The notes under the pieces are model-generated. The model made no database searches. It was not told the origin of the DNA and was given only the letters and a program-made list of their open reading frames with translations. 64,000 nucleotides of DNA from positions 62,001 through 126,000 of the forward strand of contig JADJXW010000020.1 of NCBI GenBank assembly GCA_016720075.1, read 5' to 3'. Below are positions 10,003-19,204 of this stretch, piece after piece; within the stretch, counting starts at the first letter, position 1, and each line of letters opens with the position of its first letter. The translations under genes were made by a program, and so were the position numbers. The DNA is from Pseudomonadota bacterium (GTDB lineage: Bacteria; Pseudomonadota; Gammaproteobacteria; Steroidobacterales; Steroidobacteraceae).

Positions 10003-10468
10003 AGCCGCCGGCGCAGTCGAAGGACGGCTCGCGGTCCATGTAGGACTCTATGGCCAGCCCATCAAGCCGCCTGAACTGCACCTGCGTCAGGTCGCAGTGG
10101 ATGATTTCCCGGCCGGCGTGCAACACGGCCATGGCGGTGTCGAAGCGCGCGCAGTGACCCGACAGGGCGGCCAGCTGCCGGCGGCAGGTTTCGCGGTTGC
10201 CGGGTTTGTGCAGCACCTGCGGCCCGTCCGCGGCCTCGAAACTGGCCACCTGGTCACTGCCGATGACGATGGCATCCGGGTGCTGGGTGGCAACGGCATG
10301 GGCCTTGGCCAGCGCCAGCCGGCGCGCACGCGTGGCCGGAGCCTCGCCGGGAAGCTCTTCCTCGCCCACGCCAGGGGCCAGGCACGAGAAGGGCAGCTGC
10401 AGGCGCTCCAGCAGCATCCGGCGGTGCGGGGAGGTGGAGGCCAGCACAAGGGGGGTGTGGGTGGTCAT
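9878..10468 (-). CDS. yceF: Maf-like nucleotide pyrophosphatase YceF
   Basis: A 196-residue Maf/HAM1-fold house-cleaning pyrophosphatase; the YceF subgroup hydrolyses m7GTP and related modified nucleotides. The N-terminal substrate loop (LASTSPHRRMLLERL) and the GSDQVA motif carrying the catalytic Asp are present. The ATG at 10468 is chosen because the family start is just before LVLASTSP. The gene is convergent with rluC, overlapping it by 125 bases, and divergent from yceD. Confidence 0.92.
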   Translation of the reverse strand: MTTHTPLVLASTSPHRRMLLERLQLPFSCLAPGVGEEELPGEAPATRARRLALAKAHAVATQHPDAIVIGSDQVASFEAADGPQVLHKPGNRETCRRQLAALSGHCARFDTAMAVLHAGREIIHCDLTQVQFRRLDGLAIESYMDREPSFDCAGGFRIEGLGVTLFERVESRDPTALIGLPLIALCAALRELGVRV

Positions 10469-10487
10469 GGGCCTGAAAAACAAGAAC

Positions 10488-10516
10488 TTGCACCCCCGTG
10501 GGGGCATACCTATCAT
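10488..10516 (+). promoter_or_regulatory. Strong sigma-70 promoter for yceD-rpmF
   Basis: TTGCAC (10488-10493) and TATCAT (10511-10516) are separated by exactly 17 bases. The expected start point near 10523 is only about 3 bases before the yceD ATG at 10526, and no ribosome site is present, so the mRNA should be almost leaderless. The spacer holds the inverted repeat CCCCC-GT-GGGGG (10493-10504). Confidence 0.7.
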
Positions 10517-10525
10517 ACGCGCCCC

Positions 10526-11047
10526 ATGCCTGAGGACGGCTCCAGACTGTGCAATGTCGCGGCTCTGGCCGACGAGGCCCGCGAGGTTGATCTTGTGGTG
10601 CCCCTGGCGCGGCTCGAGCGTATCGTGCCGCGGCTGGTTTCCACCGAGGGCACGGCGAAAGGTCGGGTGGCGCTGGATCGATACCAGGGCCATGTCGTCG
10701 CCGACGTGAGCGTTGAGGCCGAAGTATCGCTGCAGTGCCAGCGCTGCCTTCAGCCGGTGAGTCTGCCCATAGCGGGCAGCTCGCGAGTCGCGCTGGTGGA
10801 GTCCGAAGCCGCGGTGGGCAATGTGCCGCCGGAGCTTGAAACCGCGCTGGCGCAGGATGGCCGGTTGCGGCTGGCGGACCTGGTCGAGGAAGAATTATTG
10901 CTGGCGTTGCCGTCAGCGCCGCGGCATCCAGAGGGACACTGTCCCGGGGATGTCCCGGGACCGATGCCGGAAGAATCTGCGGAACCGACGCAGCGACCGT
11001 TCGCCAACCTGGGCGAACTGCTGAAGTCGGGACGATCGAAGAGTTGA
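10526..11047 (+). CDS. yceD: YceD family protein (DUF177), large-subunit rRNA accumulation factor
   Basis: A 173-residue protein of the YceD/DUF177 family, which is needed for normal 23S rRNA levels and almost always sits before rpmF, as here. The conserved CQRC pair (about residues 72-75) and the C-terminal NLGELL segment are visible. The ATG at 10526 follows a consensus promoter at a distance that leaves virtually no leader. It is 18 bases upstream of rpmF. Confidence 0.9.
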   Translation: MPEDGSRLCNVAALADEAREVDLVVPLARLERIVPRLVSTEGTAKGRVALDRYQGHVVADVSVEAEVSLQCQRCLQPVSLPIAGSSRVALVESEAAVGNVPPELETALAQDGRLRLADLVEEELLLALPSAPRHPEGHCPGDVPGPMPEESAEPTQRPFANLGELLKSGRSKS

Positions 11048-11065
11048 GTTGAGGAGAGAACACCA

Positions 11066-11260
11066 ATGCCAGTCCAGAAGAGTCGCAAGACGCCGTCCAA
11101 GCGCGGCATGCACCGTTCGCACGACAAGCTCGCCAAGCCCGCGCTGTCGATCGACCCGCAGTCCGGCGAGACCCACCTGCGTCACCGCATCACGCCCGAT
11201 GGTTTCTATCGCGGCAAGCGCGTGATCGAGCCGCGGCCCGACGCCGCCGATCAGGACTGA
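11066..11260 (+). CDS. rpmF: 50S ribosomal protein L32
   Basis: A 64-residue basic ribosomal protein with the typical start PVQKSRKTPSKRGMHRSHD. It lacks the zinc-binding cysteines, so it is the Cys-free (C-) form. A clear GAGGAGA ribosome site precedes the ATG. It is co-transcribed with yceD. The plsX gene that normally follows rpmF is missing here; fabH comes next. Confidence 0.97.
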   Translation: MPVQKSRKTPSKRGMHRSHDKLAKPALSIDPQSGETHLRHRITPDGFYRGKRVIEPRPDAADQD

Positions 11261-11268
11261 AGCAGATT

Positions 11269-11291
11269 TCGCGGCGCCTGATGCGCCGCGA
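11269..11291 (+). terminator. Hairpin between rpmF and fabH
   Basis: A perfect 9-bp stem (TCGCGGCGC / GCGCCGCGA, loop CTGAT) lies 8 bases after the rpmF stop. There is no T-run, so it may attenuate or stabilise the upstream mRNA rather than terminate fully. Confidence 0.4.
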
Positions 11292-11314
11292 GCTGCCTTA
11301 GATACCATCGCCGG

Positions 11315-12280
11315 ATGTACGCGAGAATCATCGGCACCGGTTCCTATCTTCCCGAGCGCGTCGTGCACAACGCCGACCTCGCGAAGATCATGGATACCTC
11401 GGATGAATGGATCCGCGAGCGCACCGGCATCGAGCGCCGGCACTACGCGGCCGAAGGTCAGACCACGGTCGACCTGGCCGAGCAGGCCGCGCGCCGCGCC
11501 ATCGCCGCCGCGGGGCTCAACCCCGGCGACATAGACCTCATCGTCTTCGGCACCACCACGCCCGACCTGGTGTTTCCCAACGCGGGCGCCATGCTGCAGG
11601 CGCGCCTGGGCTGCACCGGCGGTCCGGCGTTCAGCGTCGAGGCGGCCTGCAGCAGCTTCATCTATGCGCTGTCGGTGGCCGAGAAGTTCGTGCGACTGGG
11701 CGAGGCGAAGCGCGCCCTCGTGGTCGGCGCGGAAACACTGACCCGCATCACCGATTTCACCGATCGCACCACGGCCGTGCTGTTCGCCGATGGCGCGGGC
11801 GCGGTGGTGCTGGCGCCCTCCGAAGAGCCCGGCATCATCTCCACGCACCTGCACGCCGACGGCAGCTACCAGCACCTGCTGTACTGCACCGGCGGCATCT
11901 CGAAGGGATACGAGCCGGGCACCGGCAACCGCGCCGTGATCCGCATGGCGGGCCGCGAGACCTTCAAGGTCGCCGTGACCATGCTCGGCAATTCGGTTGA
12001 AGAGGCACTGGCGAAGAACAAGCTGGCCAAGTCGGCCGTGAACTGGCTGGTGCCGCACCAGGCCAACATCCGCATCATCCAGGCCGTGGCGAAGAAGCTC
12101 GACATGCCCATGGAGCGCGTGATCCTCACCGTGCAGGAACACGGCAACACGTCGGCGGCTTCGGTGCCGTTGGCGCTGGACACCGGCGTGCGTGACGGCC
12201 GCATCAAGCAGGGCGATCTGGTGCTGCTGGAAGCCTTCGGCGGCGGGTTTACCTGGGGCTCTGCACTGGTCCGCATGTGA
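11315..12280 (+). CDS. fabH: 3-oxoacyl-[acyl-carrier-protein] synthase III
   Basis: This enzyme starts type II fatty-acid synthesis by condensing an acyl-CoA with malonyl-ACP. The 321 residues include the full thiolase-fold catalytic triad: Cys112 (AACSSF), His248 (PHQAN) and Asn278 (HGNTSAAS), and the C-terminal FGGGFTWGS signature. It follows rpmF after 54 bases, with a hairpin between. The usual companions plsX and fabD-fabG-acpP are absent; the next gene is convergent pilY1. Confidence 0.97.
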   Translation: MYARIIGTGSYLPERVVHNADLAKIMDTSDEWIRERTGIERRHYAAEGQTTVDLAEQAARRAIAAAGLNPGDIDLIVFGTTTPDLVFPNAGAMLQARLGCTGGPAFSVEAACSSFIYALSVAEKFVRLGEAKRALVVGAETLTRITDFTDRTTAVLFADGAGAVVLAPSEEPGIISTHLHADGSYQHLLYCTGGISKGYEPGTGNRAVIRMAGRETFKVAVTMLGNSVEEALAKNKLAKSAVNWLVPHQANIRIIQAVAKKLDMPMERVILTVQEHGNTSAASVPLALDTGVRDGRIKQGDLVLLEAFGGGFTWGSALVRM

Positions 12281-12319
12281 CGCAGTGAGCTGAGGCGTAG
12301 GGCCGTAGTCTCGCATGTA

Positions 12320-12348
12320 GCGCCGCGCCGGGTTCTCCGGCGCAGCGC
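12320..12348. terminator. Hairpin between convergent fabH and pilY1
   Basis: A 12-bp GC-rich stem with one mismatch (12320-12331 with 12337-12348, five-base loop) lies between the two stops. No T-run is seen. It is likely to separate the two convergent transcripts. Confidence 0.45.
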
Positions 12349-12360
12349 ATTCACCAACCG

Positions 12361-15300
12361 CTAGTTGATCTCGCGATAGCCCACGCGTCGCACGGAGCCC
12401 GCGCCTGCCGCGTCGATGGGCAGCTGGATCGTGCGGGTGCCGTCCGGCGTGTTGACGATGGCGATCAGCAGGCCATTGGGCAGGCGCACGATGGTAAGGC
12501 CGGTGCCGATGGTCTTGGTGTCCACCGAGATGCCCACCACGTTGTCCGCCTGCGTGGTGATGGCGCCACCGGTCTTGTAGTCGAGCGCGTACAGCCAGCT
12601 CGAGCCACCCAGCGCGCAGTAGTCATCCACCGGGTTGTTGGCCACGAAGGACACCGTGCCCAGCTGCAGCCGCGGCTCGATGGTGACGCGTTCGCCCAGC
12701 GGGATGCTCACGTACCAGCCGTTCTTGTTGACCCAGTTGACCGGCTGCGGAGTCGGGATGGTGCGGGGTGTGACCGAGGTGTCCACGGTCTGCTGCACCA
12801 GGCTCGCGCTGACGCCCGTGAGGGTGCCCAGGTCGGCGCCCGTGTCCTTCACCGCCAGCAGAAGTTGGTTGGTGCTCTCAGGCGTGGAACCGCCGGACAC
12901 GTCGTTTGCGCCCAGATAGCGGCCCGTTCCCACATACACAACGCGATGGTAGGTGCCCGCCACGTCGCGGATTCGGGAGACTTCAGGCCGACCCGTGATC
13001 GGGCGCGCACCCGCGGTGCCGGAGGTCTGGCCCAGTTTCTGAACCGTCAGCCCATCGATGTCGAAGCGCCACAGGTTGCCCGCCAGATCGCCGCCGTATA
13101 CGTACTGCGTGCTGTTATCGACCATCGTGTCGAGCACCCAGTTGGTGATCTTGGACAGGCCGCTCAGGTTCGGGTCGGCAGTGGTGCCGGTGGCAATCGA
13201 GCCGATGGAGGCGCCCGAGAAGGCATCGACCATGAACAGGCGGCCCTTGCTGTCTCCGGCGGAGTTGTTGTAGCCCGAGGCGAACAGCACTACCCATGAG
13301 TCATCGCTGTTGCGCTTGGTGAGGATGGGATTGCCGAAGGTGTTGCCCAGGTTGGTGTCGGTAATCTCCCAGAGAACCTCGGGATCGGCGGGATCGGTGA
13401 CGTCCAGCGCGAAGTAACCCTTGCCGCCAGCGCCGAGGCCGGCGATGAGAATCGTGCGCCAGTTCGTGCCGTCGAAGGCATCGCCCACGGTGATCACGCC
13501 GTTCACGTAGTAGCGGTGGTTCTGCGCGTAGTTCGCGTCGGCGAGCTTGTAGAGCTCGCCGTGCAGCATGCGCGGGACATAGGCCCAGCGTTCAGCGCCG
13601 GTGGTGGCGTCGAAGGCGTGCAGCATGCCGTCATTGGCGCCCACATACACGGTGCCAGCACGGCCCGCCTGCGCGCCAACGTAGCTCGCATAGCCGGAGT
13701 CGGAATAGCGGAAGGGGGGCTTCTTCACGAAGACCGGCGAGGAGTCGATGATGTCGCCCATCACGTCGTTGTGAACGACACCCAAGGTATCGGTGTGCGT
13801 GCGTTGACGGTACAGGCGATTGTCCACGTCGGCATGCGCGCCATCGTTGCGCATCTCGTACGCATGTTGGCCGCGCAGGTACTTCACCATTGCATCGGCC
13901 GTGGCCTTGCCCTGCTGTACGGCGCTCCAGCCGCCGTACTGCGAAAGTCCCGTGGAACTGAAATTGGCCGCGTTCACGTTGGCAAGCGTGAAGTCCACGC
14001 GGGCATTGCCCGCAGAGTTCCAGGTGTAGATGTTGCGGGTGTCGGTCGAGAGGTTGACCGTGCCTTCCATCTGCGCCTGGGCCGACCACGAGGTCGTGGT
14101 CGAGATGCTGCCGTTGGTCAGGTCGATGGTGCGCGCTTCGATGTCGCCGGTCCAGCGAGCGGTGGTGTACTGCGCGATGTAGGCGAAGTTGTCGCCCGCG
14201 ACGGGCTCGAGGCTGCTGGTGGCCGCGGCGGCGCCGGAGCGTTCCTGGTCGACGATATTCGTCAGCGCCGAGCGAAGCGCATCGACCACGTCTTCGGGAT
14301 CGGTGGCGCTGAAGAAGTTACCGCCGCCATTGACACCCGCATGCCACAGGTCATCGAGGCGCTCCGGGATCGTGAAGCCCGAGGCGGAGACCTGCGGGTC
14401 TGGCCAATCCACGGTTCCGGCCTTGAGGCCGGCAAGATCGCTCGGATAGTTGAGCGCGCCGGTCAGGCCCAGGCCCAGCGTGATGGTCTTCATGTGCTGG
14501 TGGCCATCGGGCAAGTCGGTCACGCCATCCGACGCCTTGATGTTCGCGTTGACGGCGGTGCGTGTGCCATCGTCACGCAGGCCGCCTTGCGTGGTGGTGG
14601 TGCGCAGGTCGGTCTTCCAGTAGTAGCGGGCGATGTCAGCCAGCGTGTTGCTGTAGGCACCGGCTTCGTACATCGGACGCGGGGATGTGGTGATGTCGCT
14701 GTCCTGGTCGCCCACGTCCGTGGCGTTGTCTTCACGCTTCGGGCCGTAGGTTGCCGATTCGTTGCCCTTGTTCCAGTAGCCGTCCGTCGTCAGGATCGCG
14801 AAGTTCTTCTGGCAGGAGTACTGGACCGGGTCGGCGTTGCCCGTGACCAGCGTGCCGGCATAGTACCTGCCAGCCTTGGAGAGCGCGCCGCGCAGCGGAG
14901 TGGTGCTGGTGGCCGAAATGCCGTAGAGCTTGGTGTACCAGGCACTCTTCTGGGTCGAGTCGAACCTGGCATTGCCGAGCCATTTGGCCGCGCCGGTGCC
15001 CGTTTCGTTGATGGTGGTGAAACCCACGCGGAACTTGTCATCCACGCCGTTGAAGGCGCGCCCGGCCGCCGACTTCATCATCATGAGACGGGTGCGGTAG
15101 TAGCTGTACCAGTTGGCGAAGTTCTGCTTCTCGGTCGCCGTCATCGCGGCGAATCCCACCTTGGTGTAGCTGCTGTTGTCCTCGCAGGAGTTCGGCGGGG
15201 AGGTGGGTGACGCCGTGTACGAATAATAATAGTAGTCAGAGGACGAGACGGTGCTCAGCGTCGCGACCTCGTACGCGGCGTTGCTGCCGCCGTAATTGCC

Positions 15301-15956
15301 GGTGTTGTCGGCTTCGCGGCCAGTGTAGGAGGAAACGTCGAACGTGAAGGTGTTGGTACCCGTCACGGTGATGACCTGCGATCTGTCATTGATGACGATG
15401 TTGTTCGTGCGGCCCCGGCCCGAGGTCGAAAGCCCGCTGATCCTGATCGTGTCGCCGGTCGAAAGGCCGTGCGCGCGGAGGTCGTCACCGAAACAACGGA
15501 GCTGTCTTCCACCATGCCGAGCGGGTTGTTGGGCAGGGCGGTGGCGGCGGACCAGGTTGCGGTGGTCTCCAGGGTGGAGGATGTCAGGTCTATGGTGCTG
15601 GAGCTCGTGTTGAAGCCGTTGGTCAGCGTGGCGGTGAAGGACGCATCCGGCATGTTCGTGCCGTCGGCTTTCTTGGGCGTGAAGTACAGCGTGTCCGGAT
15701 TGAAGAAAATCCTGTTGTATCCGAAATTACGGAAGCAGTTCTTGTCGCTGTTGACTTCGATGTCATCCGGCATGAAGTCGTCGTTCATGCTTCCCGAGTC
15801 ATCGAGGATGAACATGACGTTCGGGCGCACGACCTTGGTGGACATCGACACCAGCGGCACGCTGGAGATATCCACGACTGCCGCGGAGACCGTGGAGCTG
15901 AAGAAGCTCACGAGGGTCAGCCAGGCGAGAAAGCGCATCGGTCTGCTGGGAGTCAT
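12361..15956 (-). CDS. pilY1: Type IV pilus tip adhesin/assembly protein PilY1, frameshifted
   Basis: PilY1 sits at the pilus tip with the minor pilins, primes pilus assembly and acts in surface sensing. A signal peptide is followed by a von Willebrand A-like region with the metal-binding motif DDSGSMND, and the C-terminal half is the PilY1 beta-propeller (VYVGANDGMLHAFDATTG and related repeats). The gene is split: the N-terminal frame from 15956 goes out of frame at about 15471-15476 (CGCGCG), and the rest continues to the TAG at 12361. The sequence across the joint (TTSAHGLSTGDTIRISG when repaired) shows the break is one missing (or two extra) bases. Repaired length is about 1197 residues. 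I chose the ATG at 15956 because AGGAGA lies 8 bases upstream; a GTG at 15977 is less likely. It is last in the minor-pilin operon. Confidence 0.88.
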
Positions 15957-15973
15957 ATCCATAGTCTCCTGAA

Positions 15974-16642
15974 TCACGCCACCACGAAGGCCTGCACGTA
16001 CCGCACGGTGTTGCGCGGTCCGGTGACCCGGGTGGTTATCCGGTAATAGGTCTGGGGAACGCCGCTGAGCGGCATGCTGCCGTACGCGCCACCGGCGCGC
16101 GTGCTGCTGGAACTGTCGGCATTGGTCTGCCTGGAGCAGATCATCGGCGTGACGCCGTCGGCGGCCACCACCGAGCCCGGATCACCCGCCGCGTTGCACA
16201 CGCGGTTGATCACGTACGAGATGGTGTAGCCGGCTGCTGCGCCGGCAGGCGTCACCGTGACGGCGATCATCGGGCAGTTGGCATTGGCCGCGCCGCCGGC
16301 CCATTTCACGTCGTCGGTCGCATCGTTGGGTGTTTCCTGGCCGGTGAGGTCGCAGGTTTCGGCGCTGCGCGAGTAGTAGCCATTCGCAGTGATGTCGGCG
16401 TGCAGCGTGGTGCCGGTCAGGTTGCCCGTCAGCCAAGTGATGGCGGTTTCTGTTCCTGAGTCGCCGGAGGCCAGCGCCGTCTTCTTGAAAGTGAGGTTGC
16501 CGGCGATCAGCGTCGCGGTGTCCGTGGAACGCAGCAGCGCAACGGCCGCGAAGCTCATGATCAGCAGCGAAATCAGCACCACGATCAGCGATACGCCGCG
16601 CTGCGCGGTACGGGAGATGAATCGGCCTGAGGGGAACTTCAT
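15974..16642 (-). CDS. pilX: Minor pilin PilX
   Basis: A 222-residue minor pilin of the PilX type, part of the tip complex that primes type IV pilus assembly. The N-terminus is a prepilin signal (RTAQRG followed by VSLIVVLISLLIMSFAAVAL); no Glu is visible at the +5 position. The globular part contains several cysteines that could pair. The ATG at 16642 overlaps the pilW stop (ATGA). Confidence 0.85.
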   Translation of the reverse strand: MKFPSGRFISRTAQRGVSLIVVLISLLIMSFAAVALLRSTDTATLIAGNLTFKKTALASGDSGTETAITWLTGNLTGTTLHADITANGYYSRSAETCDLTGQETPNDATDDVKWAGGAANANCPMIAVTVTPAGAAAGYTISYVINRVCNAAGDPGSVVAADGVTPMICSRQTNADSSSSTRAGGAYGSMPLSGVPQTYYRITTRVTGPRNTVRYVQAFVVA

Positions 16643-17738
16643 ACGCCTGCCCAGATGACGTTGATCAGCGGCACCACCACGGTAAGCACCTGGTAGCGAT
16701 AGCGCCTTTCCGCCGCGCTGAGTGCGCGGGTCTTTTCGGAGGGAAGGCCGGCATCCCACAGCACCAGGGAGGCGGGCGTCACGGCGCTGTTCTCGAGCTG
16801 GCCGCGCGTGACGATCGAGATGCGCACCGCCTTGATGCGGGCAAGATTGGCGACCGTGGGCACGCCGGCCCAGCCGCCGGTGGCATCCACCCACTGGTTG
16901 ACGATCTGGCTGCCGGCGGGCGCGACGCCATACTGGGCCTGCAGGTCAATCACCTGCGAGACCACCGATTCGGTGTTGGCCATGGTGGGCGCGGCGGCGA
17001 GGACGAGCGGATCGAACCATTTCAGGTCGCAGGTGTTCAGCGCCACGGGGTTGGCGCCTGAGTTGCAGACCACCTGGAAGCGGCGCTGGCCGAAGGTTCC
17101 CAGGTTCACGACGGTGTCACGCAGTCCATAAGTGGACGCCGTGGTGAATACAGCGGTCGGCGTGGCCGGGTTGTACAGCGCCGTGGATGCATGGGGCAGG
17201 GCCCAGTTGCCACCCGAGGCGGTGGGGGCGCCACTCAATTGCATGATCGTGCACGGCACACTGCCATCATTGCTGGTGACCAGCAGCAGGTCGTTCACAT
17301 TGAAGCCGGTATTGCGGTCCACGACAACATTCGCGACGGCGCTTGCCATGGTCGTCATCACCGTCGCTGGCGCGACGCCAAGTTCCGCGTTGCTGCGCAC
17401 GATGCTGATCTGGTCGGGTTTGCGCCGCCATCAACGATCTGCAGCGGCATCACCTGGCCACCATTGACGATGGCCACGTCGTTGTAGGCGATGTTCACCC
17501 CCTGCGGGCAGGCGAGTCCGAGCGCGTTGGTATAGCCGGCGCCGGCCATGCGCACTTCACGCTCGATCGAGTACATGCCCAGCGAGGCGCTGATGGCCGC
17601 ATCGTTGGATCCGGCCGTGGTCTGCTTGCGCGACTGGAAGCTGATCAGCACGTTCAGCACGATGACGGCGGTGATGCTGGCGATCACCAGCGCGATCATC
17701 ACTTCGACGAGGGTAAAGCCCTGGTTGCGGTTCTTCAT
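16639..17738 (-). CDS. pilW: Minor pilin PilW, frameshifted
   Basis: A large minor pilin of the PilVWX-PilY1 tip complex. The prepilin site is clear: MKNRNQG followed by FTLVEVMIALV, with Glu at +5. The N-terminal frame from 17738 reads out of frame after about 17418, whereas the rest of the protein (QISIVRSNAELGV onwards) continues to 16639 in the next frame. A single base missing from the GGG run at 17416-17418 (CCC on the coding strand) restores a protein of about 366 residues. The gene overlaps pilX by 4 bases and follows pilV by 2 bases. Confidence 0.85.
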
Positions 17739-17740
17739 GA

Positions 17741-18124
17741 TCAGTTGCCCACGATGGTGGCGGTGACCCGGTGCGTGCTTGCCGCTGCGGCGCCGGGCGC
17801 CTGCCAGCTGATGGCCACCGTCACGATGTTGCCGGCCACCGTGACCACGCGCGAACCGTTGGGCAGTTCCGGCACGGCCGTGCCGGCCGTGACATAGGCG
17901 GGCAGGTTGCCGCGATCCACCCACATCTGGCCGATGGCCGTGTCGGCCAGCGTCGCGGCGGTGGCGCGGTATTGCAGCGAGCCGGTGTCCTGCACGGCGG
18001 TGCCCAGCACGCGCATCAGGCCGATGACGCCGACGGAGAACAGCACCACCGACACCATCACCTCGGTGAGGGTGGAGCCGCGCTGGCCGGCCTGGCTGCC
18101 ATGGCGGGGATTGCGCCGGATCAC
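17741..18124 (-). CDS. pilV: Minor pilin PilV
   Basis: A 127-residue type IV pilus modification protein PilV. The prepilin cleavage site is GQRG followed by STLTEVMVSVVLFS, with Glu at +5 and Ser rather than Phe at +1. I chose the GTG at 18124 because it overlaps the fimT stop as GTGA, typical of coupled translation; GTG at 18130 and ATG at 18166 are alternatives. It is the third gene of the minor-pilin operon. Confidence 0.85.
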   Translation of the reverse strand: MIRRNPRHGSQAGQRGSTLTEVMVSVVLFSVGVIGLMRVLGTAVQDTGSLQYRATAATLADTAIGQMWVDRGNLPAYVTAGTAVPELPNGSRVVTVAGNIVTVAISWQAPGAAAASTHRVTATIVGN

Positions 18125-18654
18125 AGGCACACCGCCGGATTGCCAGCGGCCACCGCAGGGTTGCACAGGCGCGCAGCGCCGGTGGCCTGGATCTGGATCC
18201 GCAGTGGCTTGTAGTTGCCCGAGGAAGGGGGATTTGTCGACACGATATCCACCTGCGACAGCGAAGCCGAGCCATCGGCATTGGCGATGGAGCGTCCGAA
18301 GGAATCGAACGTGATGCGATCGGCAGCGTCAGGCGTCATGGTGAGTGTGAGGCCCGTGCGACCTTCCCGACCGCTGGCCTCCTGCAGCGGTGTGGCGGCG
18401 CCGGGAACGCGCACCACCCAGCCGGTGGCCTGGGCCACGAACTCGATGCGCTCGTTGCGACGCACGGCCTCGTTGCGGGCGAGCGCCAGGCCATTCTGCA
18501 GCGATTCGGATGCGGCGCGGATGCGCGAATTCTCGATGAAGGCGCGCATAGTCGGCACGGCGATGGCCACCAGGATGGCCGATATGCCCAGTGCGGTCAT
18601 CAGCTCCACCAGCGTGAAGCCCCGCGACCGGGTGCCGGGCAGGCCGCTCAGCAT
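18121..18654 (-). CDS. fimT: Minor pilin FimT/FimU (GspH-like)
   Basis: A 177-residue GspH/FimT-family pseudopilin. The signal is MLSGLPGTRSRG followed by FTLVELMTALGISAILVAIA, with Glu at +5. The C-terminal cysteines may form a disulfide. FimT-family minor pilins join the tip complex and some bind DNA in natural transformation; whether this one does is unknown. The ATG at 18654 overlaps the end of pilE by 7 bases. Confidence 0.88.
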   Translation of the reverse strand: MLSGLPGTRSRGFTLVELMTALGISAILVAIAVPTMRAFIENSRIRAASESLQNGLALARNEAVRRNERIEFVAQATGWVVRVPGAATPLQEASGREGRTGLTLTMTPDAADRITFDSFGRSIANADGSASLSQVDIVSTNPPSSGNYKPLRIQIQATGAARLCNPAVAAGNPAVCL

Positions 18655-19061
18655 GACTGGCCCTTCTTCATGATCCAGCAGGCGCCATTGCCCCACGGGC
18701 TGGTGGTGCTGCGGGCATTGCGCTCGTTGATGGTGAAGACGAAGCTGGCGAGGTTGCCCGCGCCGGTGGCCGTGATGGTGTACGTCGTGGCGTTGCCCGC
18801 GCAGGTCAGCACGAAGTTGTCGGTGTTGGCCGGGCAGGGCGCGGCGGCGAACGTGCGGTTGTCCAGGAAGAACTGCTCAGTGGCCACCCGACCCTGTGAC
18901 AGCACTGCGGTGGCCTCCTCGATCTGGCCACGCCGCACGTGGTCCTGGTACGAGGGGATGGCGATGGCCGCGAGGATGCCGATGATGGCGGTGACCGTCA
19001 GCAGCTCCAGCAGCGTGACACCGCGGATCCGGCTCGGCCTGGTACGGGTATTCGGGTTCAT
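18648..19061 (-). CDS. pilE: Type IV pilin-like protein PilE
   Basis: A 137-residue PilE-type minor pilin. The prepilin site is RIRG followed by VTLLELLTVTAIIGILAAIA, with Glu at +5. Several Cys residues, two close to the C-terminus (ACWIMKKGQSC), could form the D-region disulfide. It is the first gene of a six-gene leftward operon pilE-fimT-pilV-pilW-pilX-pilY1. It could serve as a major pilin, but its place with the minor pilins makes a minor role more likely. Confidence 0.87.
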   Translation of the reverse strand: MNPNTRTRPSRIRGVTLLELLTVTAIIGILAAIAIPSYQDHVRRGQIEEATAVLSQGRVATEQFFLDNRTFAAAPCPANTDNFVLTCAGNATTYTITATGAGNLASFVFTINERNARSTTSPWGNGACWIMKKGQSC

Positions 19062-19133
19062 GGCGCTAGGCTACAGATCGGGCCCGGTCCGGGGCGCCTT
19101 CCCGACGGGCGGTTGCCGCTGGCCGACGAGCGG

Positions 19134-19168
19134 CAAAAAAAACGCCGCGCACTAGGCGCGGCGTTTTT
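19134..19168 (-). terminator. Rho-independent terminator of the Lpp-like gene
   Basis: An 8-bp perfect stem (CGCCGCGC / GCGCGGCG, loop of five) is flanked by eight A on the left and five T on the right. On the minus strand this reads stem-loop then eight T, an ideal intrinsic terminator 37 bases past the lipoprotein stop. It insulates the pil operon from this highly expressed type of gene. Confidence 0.88.
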
Positions 19169-19204
19169 CATAACGAGGCAGCCCGGGGGCTGCTTCGATA
19201 TCGT

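Noticed and set aside
13516..15210. A 564-codon frame antisense to pilY1
   Set aside because: No motif, atypical composition; the PilY1 propeller repeats are on the other strand.
12361..19061. Pilus genes as a transferred island
   Set aside because: GC content and codon use look like the surroundings, and the gene order is the standard chromosomal minor-pilin operon.
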